Source: Ornithinibacillus halotolerans (GTDB lineage: Bacteria; Bacillota; Bacilli; Bacillales; Amphibacillaceae). Taken from it: a stretch of DNA of 64,000 nucleotides. Location of the stretch: positions 29,169-93,168 of the forward strand of contig NZ_BMEY01000016.1 of the NCBI RefSeq assembly GCF_014637405.1. The letters are read 5' to 3'. Shown here one piece after another: positions 8,046-17,806 of this stretch (position 1 is the stretch's first letter; the number at the start of each line of letters is the position of its first letter). The position numbers were made by a program, and so were the translations under genes. The notes under the pieces were generated by a model. It was given only the letters and a program-made list of their open reading frames with translations, had not been told where the DNA came from and made no database searches.

Positions 8046-9023
8046 ATGTTTGAGCATTACACAGTATTAAAAGAAGAATCTATTATTGGATTAAATATAA
8101 AACCGAATGGTACATATGTAGATTGTACATTAGGTGGTGGAGGGCATTCTGAAAGAATTGTTTCTCAGCTAGATGAGAATGGGTTGTTAATTGCATTTGA
8201 TCAAGATGTGGATGCTCTTAAAGCTGCAAAAGAAAGACTTTCAAAATATAAGGATAGAATATTATTTATTCATAGTAATTTTAGATATTTAGAACAGGAA
8301 TTAGAAAAACATCAAATTTCCAAGGTGGATGGTATTCTTTTTGACTTAGGTGTATCTTCACCTCAGCTTGATCGTGGAGAAAGAGGATTTAGCTATCAGC
8401 ATGATGCAAAACTAGATATGCGTATGAATCAAGAACAGGAATTATCTGCCTTTGAAATTATTAATGAATGGCCGTATAATGACCTGGTGTCTATTTTCTT
8501 CAAGTATGGAGAAGAAAAATTTTCTAAACAAATAGCAAGAAAAATTGAAGAATACCGCAAGGAAAAGTCCATTGAAACTACATACCAACTTGTTGATATT
8601 ATCAAAGATGCAATTCCAGCTCCAGCTAGAAGAAAAGGTGGTCATCCTGCTAAACGTATCTTTCAAGCAATAAGAATTGCAGTAAATGATGAGTTACAAG
8701 CTTTTCATGATGCATTAAACCAAGCTGCTCGTGTTGTAGATTTGAATGGAAGAATTGCAGTGATTACGTTCCATTCTCTAGAGGACAGAATTTGTAAACA
8801 AGCTTTTAAAAGATGGAGTACACCTAAAGAAACTCCTAGAAATTTACCAGTTATTCCGAAAGAATATGAAGCACCTTTTAAAATGATTAATAGGAAGCCT
8901 ATCGTTGCAGATGAAAATGAATTAGAAGAAAATCGAAGATCAAGATCAGCAAAACTTCGTGTAGTCGAAAAGATTAATTTAATATCAAATGAATTTAATT
9001 TTGAAGAAGGGTGGAGTAAATAA
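8046..9023 (+). CDS. rsmH: 16S rRNA (cytosine-1402-N4)-methyltransferase RsmH
   Basis: A 325-residue RsmH (MraW). It transfers methyl from S-adenosylmethionine to N4 of C1402 in the ribosomal P site. The SAM-binding glycine loop is [13 protein letters not shown] (about residues 27-39). Other family motifs are [15 protein letters not shown] (about 96-110), [10 protein letters not shown] (about 209-218) and [10 protein letters not shown] (about 238-247). The length is slightly above the 311 residues of B. subtilis. It follows mraZ by 27 bases and overlaps the first base of ftsL, a normal arrangement. Confidence 0.96.
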   Translation: MFEHYTVLKEESIIGLNIKPNGTYVDCTLGGGGHSERIVSQLDENGLLIAFDQDVDALKAAKERLSKYKDRILFIHSNFRYLEQELEKHQISKVDGILFDLGVSSPQLDRGERGFSYQHDAKLDMRMNQEQELSAFEIINEWPYNDLVSIFFKYGEEKFSKQIARKIEEYRKEKSIETTYQLVDIIKDAIPAPARRKGGHPAKRIFQAIRIAVNDELQAFHDALNQAARVVDLNGRIAVITFHSLEDRICKQAFKRWSTPKETPRNLPVIPKEYEAPFKMINRKPIVADENELEENRRSRSAKLRVVEKINLISNEFNFEEGWSK

Positions 9024-9391
9024 TGGCGGCAAATCATGCAAGAAATTGGGAACAATCGTATACATCTTATCAACCTCAAGTTGAGAAAAAAGTAGTCTAC
9101 AAGAGAAAAAGTTGGATTACAAAAGGAGAAAAAATATTATATACTAGTGTAGCTGCCTGTCTATTAATAATAGGTTTCTTTGTTGTAACTTATTCCTCTT
9201 CTATGGATACGTTAAATCGAGATATACAAGTTTTGGAGCAAAACATTGCTGATCAAAAATTAGTAAATGAAGGTTTACTATTTGAAATTAAGGAATTAAG
9301 TAGACCGGAAAGAATTACTCAATTTGCAAAAGAAAATGGCTTTACGATTCAAGCTGCAGAAGTGAAACATGCTAACTCTTTTAATCAATAA
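9023..9391 (+). CDS. ftsL: Cell division protein FtsL
   Basis: A 122-residue type II membrane protein. It has a basic cytoplasmic N-terminus, one membrane helix (about residues 37-57) and an extracellular coiled coil (about 60-90). FtsL forms a complex with DivIC and DivIB that activates septal peptidoglycan synthesis by FtsW and PBP2B. Sequence similarity in this family is low; the call rests on topology, length and position between rsmH and pbpB. Its GTG-rich binding site lies in the end of rsmH. Confidence 0.9.
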   Translation: MAANHARNWEQSYTSYQPQVEKKVVYKRKSWITKGEKILYTSVAACLLIIGFFVVTYSSSMDTLNRDIQVLEQNIADQKLVNEGLLFEIKELSRPERITQFAKENGFTIQAAEVKHANSFNQ

Positions 9392-9406
9392 TGCAGGTGA
9401 TAATGG

Positions 9407-11641
9407 ATGAAAAAGAATAATACAACCCATGTCATGGCCGGAGTTCTTATGGTTATCTTCGTCATGGCTTTTTTACTTGTTACAGGTAGGTTTTTATATA
9501 TTCAAGCTTCAGGTGTGGTCGATGGGGTATCTTTAGATGAATGGGCAAAAGAAGTGCGAACAACGTCCTATAAATTAGAGTCAGAACGTGGAAAGATTTA
9601 TGATAAAAACGGAATGACATTAGCATATGATATGCCAACCTTTAGAATGTATGCAATTGTCGATGAAAAATTTTCCGAAGGGCTAGAGGAAGATTATCAT
9701 GTCACAGATCCAGTAAACACTGCTGAAAGTCTTGCTTCTATCCTAGATGCAGATAAAGAGTATATATTAAACCAAATAAATCAAGGAATTGAAAATGATA
9801 AGTCCCAAGTAGAATTTGGAACTATTGGAAAAGGTATTCCATTACAGGTGAAAGATGAAATTGAAGCAATGAAACTACCTGGAATAAAATTTATTAAAGA
9901 AAATATTCGTTATTACCCTAATGGTGAATTTGCCTCACATATTATAGGTTTTGCGCAGAAGAAAGATATAGAAACAGAAAATGGGGAAATACAAGAGATC
10001 ATTGGCATCACTGGAATTGAGCATGAGATGAATGATTTACTTAAAGGTGAAGACGGATTTATCTCATATCAACGGGATATTTATAATAAAAAACTCCTAC
10101 ATCCTGATGAAATATTAAATACCCCAGACAATGGGGAGGATGTCTATTTAACCATCGACCAAAAAATTCAAACTGTGCTTGAAGATGTACTAACACAAGT
10201 AGATGAAAAATATAAACCAGAACGGATGACAGCAATTGTTATGGATCCTAAAACAGGTGAAATTGTAGCGATGAGCAACCGTCCAAGTTATAATCCTAAC
10301 AATCCTGAGAATGTGCAAAATTGGTATAACGATGCAATCTCTGCACCATTTGAACCTGGTTCAACCGTTAAAATGTTTACTTGGGCAGCAGCTATAGAAG
10401 CAGGTGTCTATGACGGACAGGAAGGATTTATGTCTGGTAGTTATCAAATTCAAGAAAATATAAGGCCGATTAACGACTTTAACTATGGAAGAGGTTGGGG
10501 AATAATATCCTATGATGAAGGATTTGCTAGATCCTCGAACGTTGCAGCAGGAAAATTAGTTTGGGAGAAGTTAGGGCCTGATCGATTTCTAGAGTATCTT
10601 CATGCATTCGATTTTGATAAGTCGACAGGAATTGATTTACCAGGAGAAATACCAGGTGAAATCTTATACAACTACCCAGCTGAAAAGCTAACGACTGCTT
10701 TTGGACAAGGGAGTACGGCAAGTCCAATCCAGATGATGAAAGCTGCTACAGCAATCGCTAATGATGGGAAAATGCTTAAACCTTATATTATTGATAGAAT
10801 AGTAGACTCAGATACTGGAAAAGTAATCGAAAAAAATAAACCTGAAGTTGTAGGAGAACCAATATCGAAAGAAACTGCAATTCAAGTGAGAAAATTATTA
10901 GTAGATGGTGTTCAGTCGGAATATGCAACTGGGAAAAGATTCAATTTAGATGACTATTCAGTCGGTGGTAAAACAGGAACATCCCAAATACCTGATCCAG
11001 AAGGTGGGTATTTAGAAGGGCGAGAAAATTATGTGTTCTCATTTCTTGGTATGGCTCCTGCTGATAATCCAGAATTAATGATGTATGTATCAGTAAAACA
11101 GCCTACATTAGAATTTGAGACAGGTCTTGAACCTGGTTCTGCCCCAGTTGCTTTTATCTTTAATAATGTCATGGAAAATGCGTTACATTATTTAAACATC
11201 GTTCCGGATAAAGGTGAATACGAAGAAGTGACAACATATGAGATACCTAATTTTATAGATAAATCTACTGAAAGTGCTCAGGAATTCTTGAAAGAGCATC
11301 ATGCAAATTACTCCATCGTTGGAGATGGGGCTAAAATTATTGCAATGAGTGCTGAAGTAGGTGAAAAAGTATTACCAAATGAAAAAGTTATTCTAATAAC
11401 TGATAATCCTACCATGCCTAATGTGATTGATTGGTCATTACGAGATGTAACAAAACTAAGTAGTATGTTGAACTTAAAACTTGAAGCTATAGGTAGCGGA
11501 TATGTAGTTTCGCAAAGCATAGAGGAAGGAACGGCATTATCAAAAGGTTCGTATCTTGGTATTGAATTAAAAACTCCAGAGGAAATGCAAGAAACTCAAT
11601 CTAATGAACAAGAAGAGGATACAGAAGAATTTTTTGAATGA
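9407..11641 (+). CDS. pbpB: Penicillin-binding protein 2B, septal transpeptidase
   Basis: A 744-residue class B penicillin-binding protein. It has one N-terminal membrane anchor (about residues 10-32), a dimerisation domain, a transpeptidase domain and two C-terminal PASTA repeats (about 608-725). The transpeptidase motifs are Ser319-x-x-Lys322 (PGSTVK), Ser376-Ser377-Asn378 and Lys522-Thr-Gly. It cross-links peptidoglycan at the division septum together with FtsL, DivIB, DivIC and FtsW. It follows ftsL by 15 bases. The acidic tail (EEDTEEFFE) is a minor feature. Confidence 0.96.
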   Translation: MKKNNTTHVMAGVLMVIFVMAFLLVTGRFLYIQASGVVDGVSLDEWAKEVRTTSYKLESERGKIYDKNGMTLAYDMPTFRMYAIVDEKFSEGLEEDYHVTDPVNTAESLASILDADKEYILNQINQGIENDKSQVEFGTIGKGIPLQVKDEIEAMKLPGIKFIKENIRYYPNGEFASHIIGFAQKKDIETENGEIQEIIGITGIEHEMNDLLKGEDGFISYQRDIYNKKLLHPDEILNTPDNGEDVYLTIDQKIQTVLEDVLTQVDEKYKPERMTAIVMDPKTGEIVAMSNRPSYNPNNPENVQNWYNDAISAPFEPGSTVKMFTWAAAIEAGVYDGQEGFMSGSYQIQENIRPINDFNYGRGWGIISYDEGFARSSNVAAGKLVWEKLGPDRFLEYLHAFDFDKSTGIDLPGEIPGEILYNYPAEKLTTAFGQGSTASPIQMMKAATAIANDGKMLKPYIIDRIVDSDTGKVIEKNKPEVVGEPISKETAIQVRKLLVDGVQSEYATGKRFNLDDYSVGGKTGTSQIPDPEGGYLEGRENYVFSFLGMAPADNPELMMYVSVKQPTLEFETGLEPGSAPVAFIFNNVMENALHYLNIVPDKGEYEEVTTYEIPNFIDKSTESAQEFLKEHHANYSIVGDGAKIIAMSAEVGEKVLPNEKVILITDNPTMPNVIDWSLRDVTKLSSMLNLKLEAIGSGYVVSQSIEEGTALSKGSYLGIELKTPEEMQETQSNEQEEDTEEFFE

Positions 11642-11670
11642 ATGTAAACATCACTTATAAAAACAGTGTT

Positions 11671-11697
11671 CTAATCAATTTTTTAACAACATATAGT
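11671..11697 (+). promoter_or_regulatory. Candidate sigma-E promoter of spoVD
   Basis: CATATAGT (11690-11697) resembles the sigma-E -10 CATACAnT. CTA (11671-11673) lies 16 bases before it, the same arrangement as in front of gerR. It is 35 bases before spoVD, which is sigma-E dependent in B. subtilis. Confidence 0.45.
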
Positions 11698-11731
11698 TGA
11701 TACAAGCCTACCTATGTAAAGGAGATGGAAG

Positions 11732-13687
11732 ATGAAACGTGTATCAACTGTTACAGTTAGAAAACGATTAGTCGCTGTTTTTCTTTTTGGAATTATCGTC
11801 TTTGGGATTATTGTATTTCGCTTAGGCTATGTTCAGTTTATTCTAGGTGATCAATTGATGGTAAAGGCAGACGAATCATGGAGCCGAAATATAAAGTTTC
11901 AACCTGAGAGGGGTAATATTTTGGACGTTAATGGGACAATCCTAGCTGAAAATGTAACAGCCCCATCCATTGTACTCGTGCCTAGACAAATAAAAGATCC
12001 AGAGAAAACAGCACAACAACTTGCTGAGATTCTAGGCATCACAAAAGAGAAGGCATATGAATATGTTACTAAATCGGAGATGTCTGTAAATATTCATCCA
12101 GAAGGAAGGAAAATTTCAGAAGAGCAAGAGAAGGCAATAAGAACTTTAAATATAGAAGGAGTTTACTTAGCTAAAGATTCTATTAGACATTATCCATTTG
12201 GTGATGATTTATCACATGTGTTAGGGTTTGCTGGTATTGATAATCAGGGATTAATGGGTTTAGAGCTATATTATGATGATATGTTGAATGGGAATGAAGG
12301 AAGTTTATCTTTTTATTCAGACGCGAAAGGGCGCAGATTAACCCAACTTGCAGATGTTTATACGCCCCCGAAAGATGGTTATAACTTAGTAACTACAATT
12401 GATTCTAGAATTCAAACAATAATGGAACGTGAGCTTGACTTAGCAGTAGCAAAATATAATCCAGACGGTGCACTAGCGATAGCGGTCGATCCTAAAACCG
12501 GCGGAGTATTAGGAATGACAACAAGACCTAATTTTAATCCGGAAAATTACCAAGAGGTAGACCCTGAAATATATAACCGTAATCTTCCAATTTGGAGTAC
12601 GTATGAACCGGGTTCAACGTTTAAGATAATAACTTTAGCAGCTGCCCTTGAAGAAAAACAAGTAGATTTATTGGAAGACCATTTTCATGACCATGGCCAT
12701 GTCGAAGTTGGTGGTGCAAGACTTCGCTGTTGGAAAAAAGGTGGACATGGGGAGCAGACTTTTTTAGAAGTTGTCCAGAATTCATGTAACCCAGGTTTTG
12801 TGCATATGGGGGAAGAACTTGGAAAAGAAAAATTATTTAGTTACATTAAAGAGTTTGGGTTTGGTTCAGAAACAGGGATTGATTTGCAAGGAGAAGGAAC
12901 TGGGATTCTATTTAAACCTGAAAATGTTGGACCAGTAGAATTGGCAACAACTGCATTTGGTCAAGGTGTGTCTGTAACTCCTATTCAACAAGTGATGGCG
13001 GTGTCAGCAGCAATTAATGGAGGTTATTTATATGAACCATTTATTGCAAAACAATGGGTTGACCCACGAACAAATGAAGTAGTCTCGACAAAAGAACCAA
13101 AAGTAAAAAATAGAGTTATATCTGAAGCTACTTCAAAGGAAATTCGAAATGCACTGGAAAGTGTTGTCGCAAAAGGAACAGGTAGGCCGGCATATGTTGA
13201 AGGGTATCGAGTGGGTGGTAAAACTGGTACTGCACAAAAAGTTGGACCGAATGGTGGCTATTTGCAAAATAATCATATTGTATCCTTTATAGGCTTTGCA
13301 CCTGCTGACGATCCAGAAATTGTTGTTTATGTTGCTGTTGATAATCCGAAAGGTGTGCAACAATTTGGAGGTACTGTCGCAGCACCAATTGTCGGGAATA
13401 TTATTGGTGACAGTCTACCAGTTATGGGAGTTGAACCAAGAAAAGATGGATTAGAAAAAGAGTACTTGTGGCCGGAACAGCCAAAAGTGGAAGTCCCAGA
13501 TTTAATTGGTATGGAAAAAAATGAATTAATGCAAATGATGACCGATCTATCCATTGAAACAAGTGGCGATGGAGATATTATTATTGATCAAGATCCTGTT
13601 GCTGGTACAAAAGTTGAACCTGGATCTAAAGTTAGAATATATTTATCAAAGAAAAATGAAAATACAAAAGAAAAACGTTCAGAATAG
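11732..13687 (+). CDS. spoVD: Stage V sporulation protein D, spore cortex transpeptidase
   Basis: A 651-residue class B penicillin-binding protein with one membrane anchor (about residues 13-35), Ser295-x-x-Lys298, Ser351-Cys352-Asn353, a KTG motif in GGKTGTAQ and a single PASTA domain at the C-terminus (about 590-642). The one PASTA repeat and the SCN motif mark it as SpoVD rather than a second PBP2B. SpoVD makes spore cortex peptidoglycan with SpoVE. Cys333 and Cys352 match the B. subtilis pair Cys332/Cys351, whose disulfide is reduced by StoA. It follows pbpB, as in Bacillus. An AAAGGAGATGG site precedes the ATG. Confidence 0.95.
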   Translation: MKRVSTVTVRKRLVAVFLFGIIVFGIIVFRLGYVQFILGDQLMVKADESWSRNIKFQPERGNILDVNGTILAENVTAPSIVLVPRQIKDPEKTAQQLAEILGITKEKAYEYVTKSEMSVNIHPEGRKISEEQEKAIRTLNIEGVYLAKDSIRHYPFGDDLSHVLGFAGIDNQGLMGLELYYDDMLNGNEGSLSFYSDAKGRRLTQLADVYTPPKDGYNLVTTIDSRIQTIMERELDLAVAKYNPDGALAIAVDPKTGGVLGMTTRPNFNPENYQEVDPEIYNRNLPIWSTYEPGSTFKIITLAAALEEKQVDLLEDHFHDHGHVEVGGARLRCWKKGGHGEQTFLEVVQNSCNPGFVHMGEELGKEKLFSYIKEFGFGSETGIDLQGEGTGILFKPENVGPVELATTAFGQGVSVTPIQQVMAVSAAINGGYLYEPFIAKQWVDPRTNEVVSTKEPKVKNRVISEATSKEIRNALESVVAKGTGRPAYVEGYRVGGKTGTAQKVGPNGGYLQNNHIVSFIGFAPADDPEIVVYVAVDNPKGVQQFGGTVAAPIVGNIIGDSLPVMGVEPRKDGLEKEYLWPEQPKVEVPDLIGMEKNELMQMMTDLSIETSGDGDIIIDQDPVAGTKVEPGSKVRIYLSKKNENTKEKRSE

Positions 13688-13706
13688 AAAACTATTTTGA
13701 TATAAT
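13678..13706 (+). promoter_or_regulatory. Sigma-A promoter with extended -10, murE operon
   Basis: TATAAT (13701-13706) with an extended -10 TGA just before it, and TTCAGA (13678-13683, 4 of 6) at 17-base spacing. It overlaps the end of spoVD and would let murE and later genes be transcribed in growing cells independently of spoVD. Confidence 0.6.
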
Positions 13707-13732
13707 AAATTGGATGTGATTGCATTTTAATA

Positions 13733-13761
13733 GTGGGTGTACCTAGAAATGGTATGCCCAC
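13733..13761 (+). promoter_or_regulatory. Leader hairpin upstream of murE
   Basis: GTGGGTGTACC (13733-13743) pairs with GGTATGCCCAC (13751-13761) through 11 pairs, two of them G-T, around a 7-base loop. No T-run follows, so it is not a standard terminator. It lies in the predicted leader of the murE transcript. Its role is unknown. Confidence 0.45.
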
Positions 13762-13820
13762 CCTCGAAAAATGTAATTATAAAGAGAATAATATTATGTT
13801 GGAGAAAGGAAGATGTCTTT

Positions 13821-15296
13821 GTGAAATTAAAGGAAATTCTTTCTTTTCATCCATTTTCTAAACAATTCTCTACACTATATGATATAGAAATTAATGAAAT
13901 TAAAATGGACTCTCGAGAGATTACAAATGGGGATTTATTTGTATGCATTAATGGGTTTACGGTCGATGGACATGATTATGTAGATGAAGCGATCGAAAAC
14001 GGTGCAGTAGCAATTGTTGCAGAAAAAGAGATTAAAGTAAATGTACCAGTAATTGTAGTGGAGGACACTATTCGATTTCTAGCTATGGCTGCAAGTGTTT
14101 ATTATCATTTTCCTACGAATCAAGTACCATTAATTGGAGTAACTGGGACAAATGGAAAAACGACCATTACTTATTTGCTTGATAAAATCTACAATAAAAA
14201 TGGAAAGAGAACTGGTATCATAGGGACCATCCAGATGAAAATTGATGATGATATTTATCCAATTGATAACACCACACCAGATACTTTGTTTTTACAACGA
14301 ATGATTCGCAAGATGGTAAACGAGAAAGTGGATCAAGTTATTATGGAAGTATCTTCTCATGCACTGGACCAAGGTAGAGTATATGGATGTGATTATAATA
14401 TTGCAGTTTTTACAAATTTAACTCAAGATCACTTAGACTATCATTCATCTATGGATGATTATTTGCGTGCTAAGAGCTTGCTATTTGCTCAATTAGGGAA
14501 TGAATATCATTCTGCGAAGAAGAAATTTGCTATCATTAACAAAGACGATCCAGCAAGTGATCGATTACTACGTTCAACAGCACAATCTGTAGTTACGTAT
14601 GGTATTGACAATAAGGCTATGGTAATGGCTAAATCTATAACTCTAACACCATCAGGAACCAAGTTTTTACTTTGTAGCCCAGTTGGGAATACTGTTATCC
14701 ATAGTAAATTAATTGGGAAATTTAATGTATCTAATATGTTAGCTGCAAGTGCAGCGGCATTATCAGATGGTATACCGTTACCAGTAATTAAAGATGCGTT
14801 GGAAACAATAACAGGCATAGATGGTAGATTTGAATTAGTAACGCATAACCATTTATTTTCTGTTATTGTTGATTATGCTCATACACCTGACTCATTAGAG
14901 AATGTACTTACAACTATTCGTGAGTTTGCTAAAAAGAAAGTATTTGTTGTTGTCGGCTGTGGTGGAGACAGAGACCGGACAAAAAGACCATTGATGGCTA
15001 ATATTGCTTTAACCTACGCAGATAAGGCAATTTTCACATCTGATAACCCTCGGACGGAAGATCCAAAAGTGATAATTGATGATATGATTCAAGGATTAGA
15101 TAATTTGAAAGAAAAATATCAAGTTATTATTGATCGTAAAAACGCAATTAATTACGCAATTCAGCAAGCTACCGAAGGTGATATTATATTAATTGCAGGA
15201 AAAGGCCATGAAACATATCAGCAAATTGGCCATACGAAGTATCATTTTGATGATAGAGAAATTGCAAAGGAAGCACTAGACAATAAGGAGATATAA
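13821..15296 (+). CDS. murE: UDP-MurNAc-tripeptide synthetase MurE
   Basis: A 491-residue Mur ligase that adds meso-diaminopimelate to UDP-MurNAc-L-Ala-D-Glu using ATP. It has the P-loop GVTGTNGKTT, the EVSSHAL segment, DYAHTPDSLENVL and the diaminopimelate-specificity motif DNPR in SDNPRTEDP. The peptidoglycan is therefore predicted to be the meso-DAP type. The start was moved to a GTG at 13821 (VKLKEILSF), preceded by AAAGGAAG. The longer frame from 13737 has no binding site and adds 28 residues unlike the family. It precedes murF by 1 base. Confidence 0.95.
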   Translation: MKLKEILSFHPFSKQFSTLYDIEINEIKMDSREITNGDLFVCINGFTVDGHDYVDEAIENGAVAIVAEKEIKVNVPVIVVEDTIRFLAMAASVYYHFPTNQVPLIGVTGTNGKTTITYLLDKIYNKNGKRTGIIGTIQMKIDDDIYPIDNTTPDTLFLQRMIRKMVNEKVDQVIMEVSSHALDQGRVYGCDYNIAVFTNLTQDHLDYHSSMDDYLRAKSLLFAQLGNEYHSAKKKFAIINKDDPASDRLLRSTAQSVVTYGIDNKAMVMAKSITLTPSGTKFLLCSPVGNTVIHSKLIGKFNVSNMLAASAAALSDGIPLPVIKDALETITGIDGRFELVTHNHLFSVIVDYAHTPDSLENVLTTIREFAKKKVFVVVGCGGDRDRTKRPLMANIALTYADKAIFTSDNPRTEDPKVIIDDMIQGLDNLKEKYQVIIDRKNAINYAIQQATEGDIILIAGKGHETYQQIGHTKYHFDDREIAKEALDNKEI

Positions 15297-15297
15297 T

Positions 15298-16653
15298 ATG
15301 TTATTTACTGTGAATTGGCTGAACAAAATTTTCCCTAATGTAAAAGGAGAAGTAACGGATAAAAAGATTGACAGTATCTTAACCGACAGTAGGAAAAAAG
15401 CTAAAGATTCTTTATTCATTCCGATTGTCGGTGAAAACTTTGATAGTCATGAATTTATCAATCAAGCATACGAAAATGGTGCGATAGCGACACTATGGGA
15501 AAAAGGAAGAAAGGAACCAGAAGGATTACCAGAAAGTTTTCTTGTTTTTTATGTAGATGATACGATAAAGGCATTACAATTTCTAGCTAATGCTTATCGT
15601 CATGAAATAAATCCTACAGTAATAGGTATTACAGGTTCAAATGGTAAAACAACAACAAAGGATATTGTTGCATCCATTGCTAAAGAGCAATATAAAACTC
15701 ATTTTACTAATGGGAATCTAAATAATGAACTCGGTTTACCATTTACTATTCTATCCATGCCGCGCGAGACAGAAGTGTTAGTTTTGGAAATGGGTATGAG
15801 TAGTTTTGGAGAAATTGAACTATTATCCAATATTGCAAAGCCAGACTATGCTGTAATTACAAATATTGGGGAGTCTCATATTGAGTATTTAGGTTCACGT
15901 GAAGGAATTGCTAAAGCGAAATTAGAAATTATAACTGGATTAAGTAATACAGGTAAACTAATTATTGATGGAGATGAATCATTACTTAATCATGTTCATC
16001 AACAAGATAATGTAGTAAAAGTAGGATTTAGTTCAAAAAATGATTTCGTTATTTCAAATGTTGAAATCTTGCATCATAAAACAACGTTTACTGGATCTGA
16101 TGGAGAAGACTATACTGTATCTTTACTTGGCTCCCATCATGCAAAAAATAGTGGTTATGGTATTATAATTGGGAAGTTGCTCGGAATACCTAAAGAAAAA
16201 GTTAAGAAAGCTTTAGAAACATTACAATTAACTGGGATGCGATTTGAACTATTAAAAGGGAGGAATGATGTCTCTTTAATAAATGACGCCTATAATGCAT
16301 CTCCAACCTCTATGATGGCTGCTGTTGAAGTTGTAAAACAAATGGATGGTTTCGAGACAAAAGTAGTTGTCTTAGGGGATATATATGAATTAGGTGATCA
16401 ATCTAAAAAATTACATGCAAATGTAGCAAACGTAATTAATGAACAAATTTCAGTTCTTTATACTGTTGGAAACGATTCGAAGGCTATCTCAGATGCAGTT
16501 AAGGGAAAGTTTCCTAATATGACGGTTAAACATATAGAGAATAAGGAAGATGTTCCAAACGAATTACAAGATTATTTAAACAATCAAACCTTGATCTTAT
16601 TTAAGGGTTCTAGGGGAATGGAATTAGAAACAGTCATTAGACAATTACAATAA
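15298..16653 (+). CDS. murF: UDP-MurNAc-tripeptide--D-Ala-D-Ala ligase MurF
   Basis: A 451-residue Mur ligase that adds D-Ala-D-Ala to the UDP-MurNAc-tripeptide, completing the cytoplasmic precursor. Motifs are the P-loop [12 protein letters not shown] (about residues 112-123), the THFTNGNLNNELGLP segment (about 135-149), LEMGMSSFGEI and NDAYNASPTSM (about 328-338). An AAGGAGATATA site at the end of murE directs the ATG at 15298. In B. subtilis murF lies elsewhere (next to ddl), so its position between murE and mraY is the arrangement seen in many other bacteria. Confidence 0.95.
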   Translation: MLFTVNWLNKIFPNVKGEVTDKKIDSILTDSRKKAKDSLFIPIVGENFDSHEFINQAYENGAIATLWEKGRKEPEGLPESFLVFYVDDTIKALQFLANAYRHEINPTVIGITGSNGKTTTKDIVASIAKEQYKTHFTNGNLNNELGLPFTILSMPRETEVLVLEMGMSSFGEIELLSNIAKPDYAVITNIGESHIEYLGSREGIAKAKLEIITGLSNTGKLIIDGDESLLNHVHQQDNVVKVGFSSKNDFVISNVEILHHKTTFTGSDGEDYTVSLLGSHHAKNSGYGIIIGKLLGIPKEKVKKALETLQLTGMRFELLKGRNDVSLINDAYNASPTSMMAAVEVVKQMDGFETKVVVLGDIYELGDQSKKLHANVANVINEQISVLYTVGNDSKAISDAVKGKFPNMTVKHIENKEDVPNELQDYLNNQTLILFKGSRGMELETVIRQLQ

Positions 16654-16658
16654 TGTGG

Positions 16659-16696
16659 AGCTAAATCTAGAGGGTGCTCCCCTCTAGATTATAAGC
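16659..16696 (+). promoter_or_regulatory. Strong hairpin between murF and mraY, no T-run
   Basis: A perfect 11-bp inverted repeat AATCTAGAGGG (16664-16674) with CCCTCTAGATT (16680-16690) and a 5-base loop is extended by an outer AGCT/AGCT pairing. It lies just after the murF stop. With no run of T it is a weak candidate for termination; RNA processing or stability control is possible. Confidence 0.45.
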
Positions 16697-16819
16697 TAAC
16701 TTTGATTTGGTCTGAAATATAAAATGAAAATTGACTATTTAAATTCTATACAACTTTCTAGAGAAAACTATTATAAGAACAATAATATTTTGGACGGTTT
16801 GTATTGGAGGAGGATATAT

Positions 16820-17806
16820 ATGAATATTACTAGTTTAATTATAACAATAGCGATAGCATTTCTTGTTACCGTCCTTTTGTCACCAATTTTAATTCCGTTT
16901 TTAAGACGTTTAAAGTTTGGACAAAGTATACGAGAAGAAGGACCGAAATCTCATCTGAAGAAATCAGGAACGCCTACAATGGGTGGAGTAATGATAATAG
17001 GTAGTATTGTCATAACTTCGATTATTATGGCTAGTAAGCTTGTAAATGGATCAATAGGCTATGAATTATGGCTATTATTGTTCGTATTATTAGGTTATGG
17101 ATTATTAGGATTTTTAGATGATTTTATAAAAGTTGCTTTAAAAAGAAATCTCGGATTAACTTCTAAACAGAAATTACTTGGTCAACTTGTAATTGCAATT
17201 ATTATTTTTATCATACTAAAGAATCAAGGATTCCCAACATACATTCAAATCCCAGGAACAGACATTCAATGGGATTTAGGAATTGGATATGCATTACTAA
17301 TCATATTTATGCTAGTAGGGGGATCGAATGCTGTAAATTTAACTGATGGCCTAGATGGTTTGCTAGCAGGGACTGCTGCCATCGCCTTTGGAGCATTTGG
17401 TATCCTTGCATGGTATGGTACACCTCAAGTTGAGGTTGCTATTTTTTCATTAGCGGTTGTAGGTGCTTTATTAGGATTTTTAGTATTTAATGCTCATCCA
17501 GCAAAAGTGTTCATGGGGGATACTGGTTCATTAGCACTTGGTGGTGCGATAGCCACAGTAGCCATATTAACTAAGTTAGAAATTTTACTCGTAATTATAG
17601 GTGGGGTGTTTGTAATGGAGACTCTATCTGTAATTATCCAAGTTATATCATTTAAAACTACCGGTAAGAGGGTATTTAAAATGAGTCCATTACATCATCA
17701 CTATGAGTTAGTTGGTTGGTCTGAGTGGCGTGTAGTAACTACTTTTTGGACTGTAGGACTTATTTTTGCTGCTCTTGGTATATACATTGAGGTGTGGCTA
17801 AGTTGA
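16820..17806 (+). CDS. mraY: Phospho-MurNAc-pentapeptide transferase MraY
   Basis: A 328-residue integral membrane enzyme with about ten helices. It transfers phospho-MurNAc-pentapeptide to undecaprenyl phosphate, making lipid I. Signature segments are the cytoplasmic loop [23 protein letters not shown] (Asp-Asp), [22 protein letters not shown] and the C-terminal [11 protein letters not shown]. The start was moved to the ATG at 16820, preceded by GGAGGAGG. The longer frame from 16724 would add 32 non-family residues. The stop overlaps the murD start by four bases (TTGA). Confidence 0.96.
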   Translation: MNITSLIITIAIAFLVTVLLSPILIPFLRRLKFGQSIREEGPKSHLKKSGTPTMGGVMIIGSIVITSIIMASKLVNGSIGYELWLLLFVLLGYGLLGFLDDFIKVALKRNLGLTSKQKLLGQLVIAIIIFIILKNQGFPTYIQIPGTDIQWDLGIGYALLIIFMLVGGSNAVNLTDGLDGLLAGTAAIAFGAFGILAWYGTPQVEVAIFSLAVVGALLGFLVFNAHPAKVFMGDTGSLALGGAIATVAILTKLEILLVIIGGVFVMETLSVIIQVISFKTTGKRVFKMSPLHHHYELVGWSEWRVVTTFWTVGLIFAALGIYIEVWLS

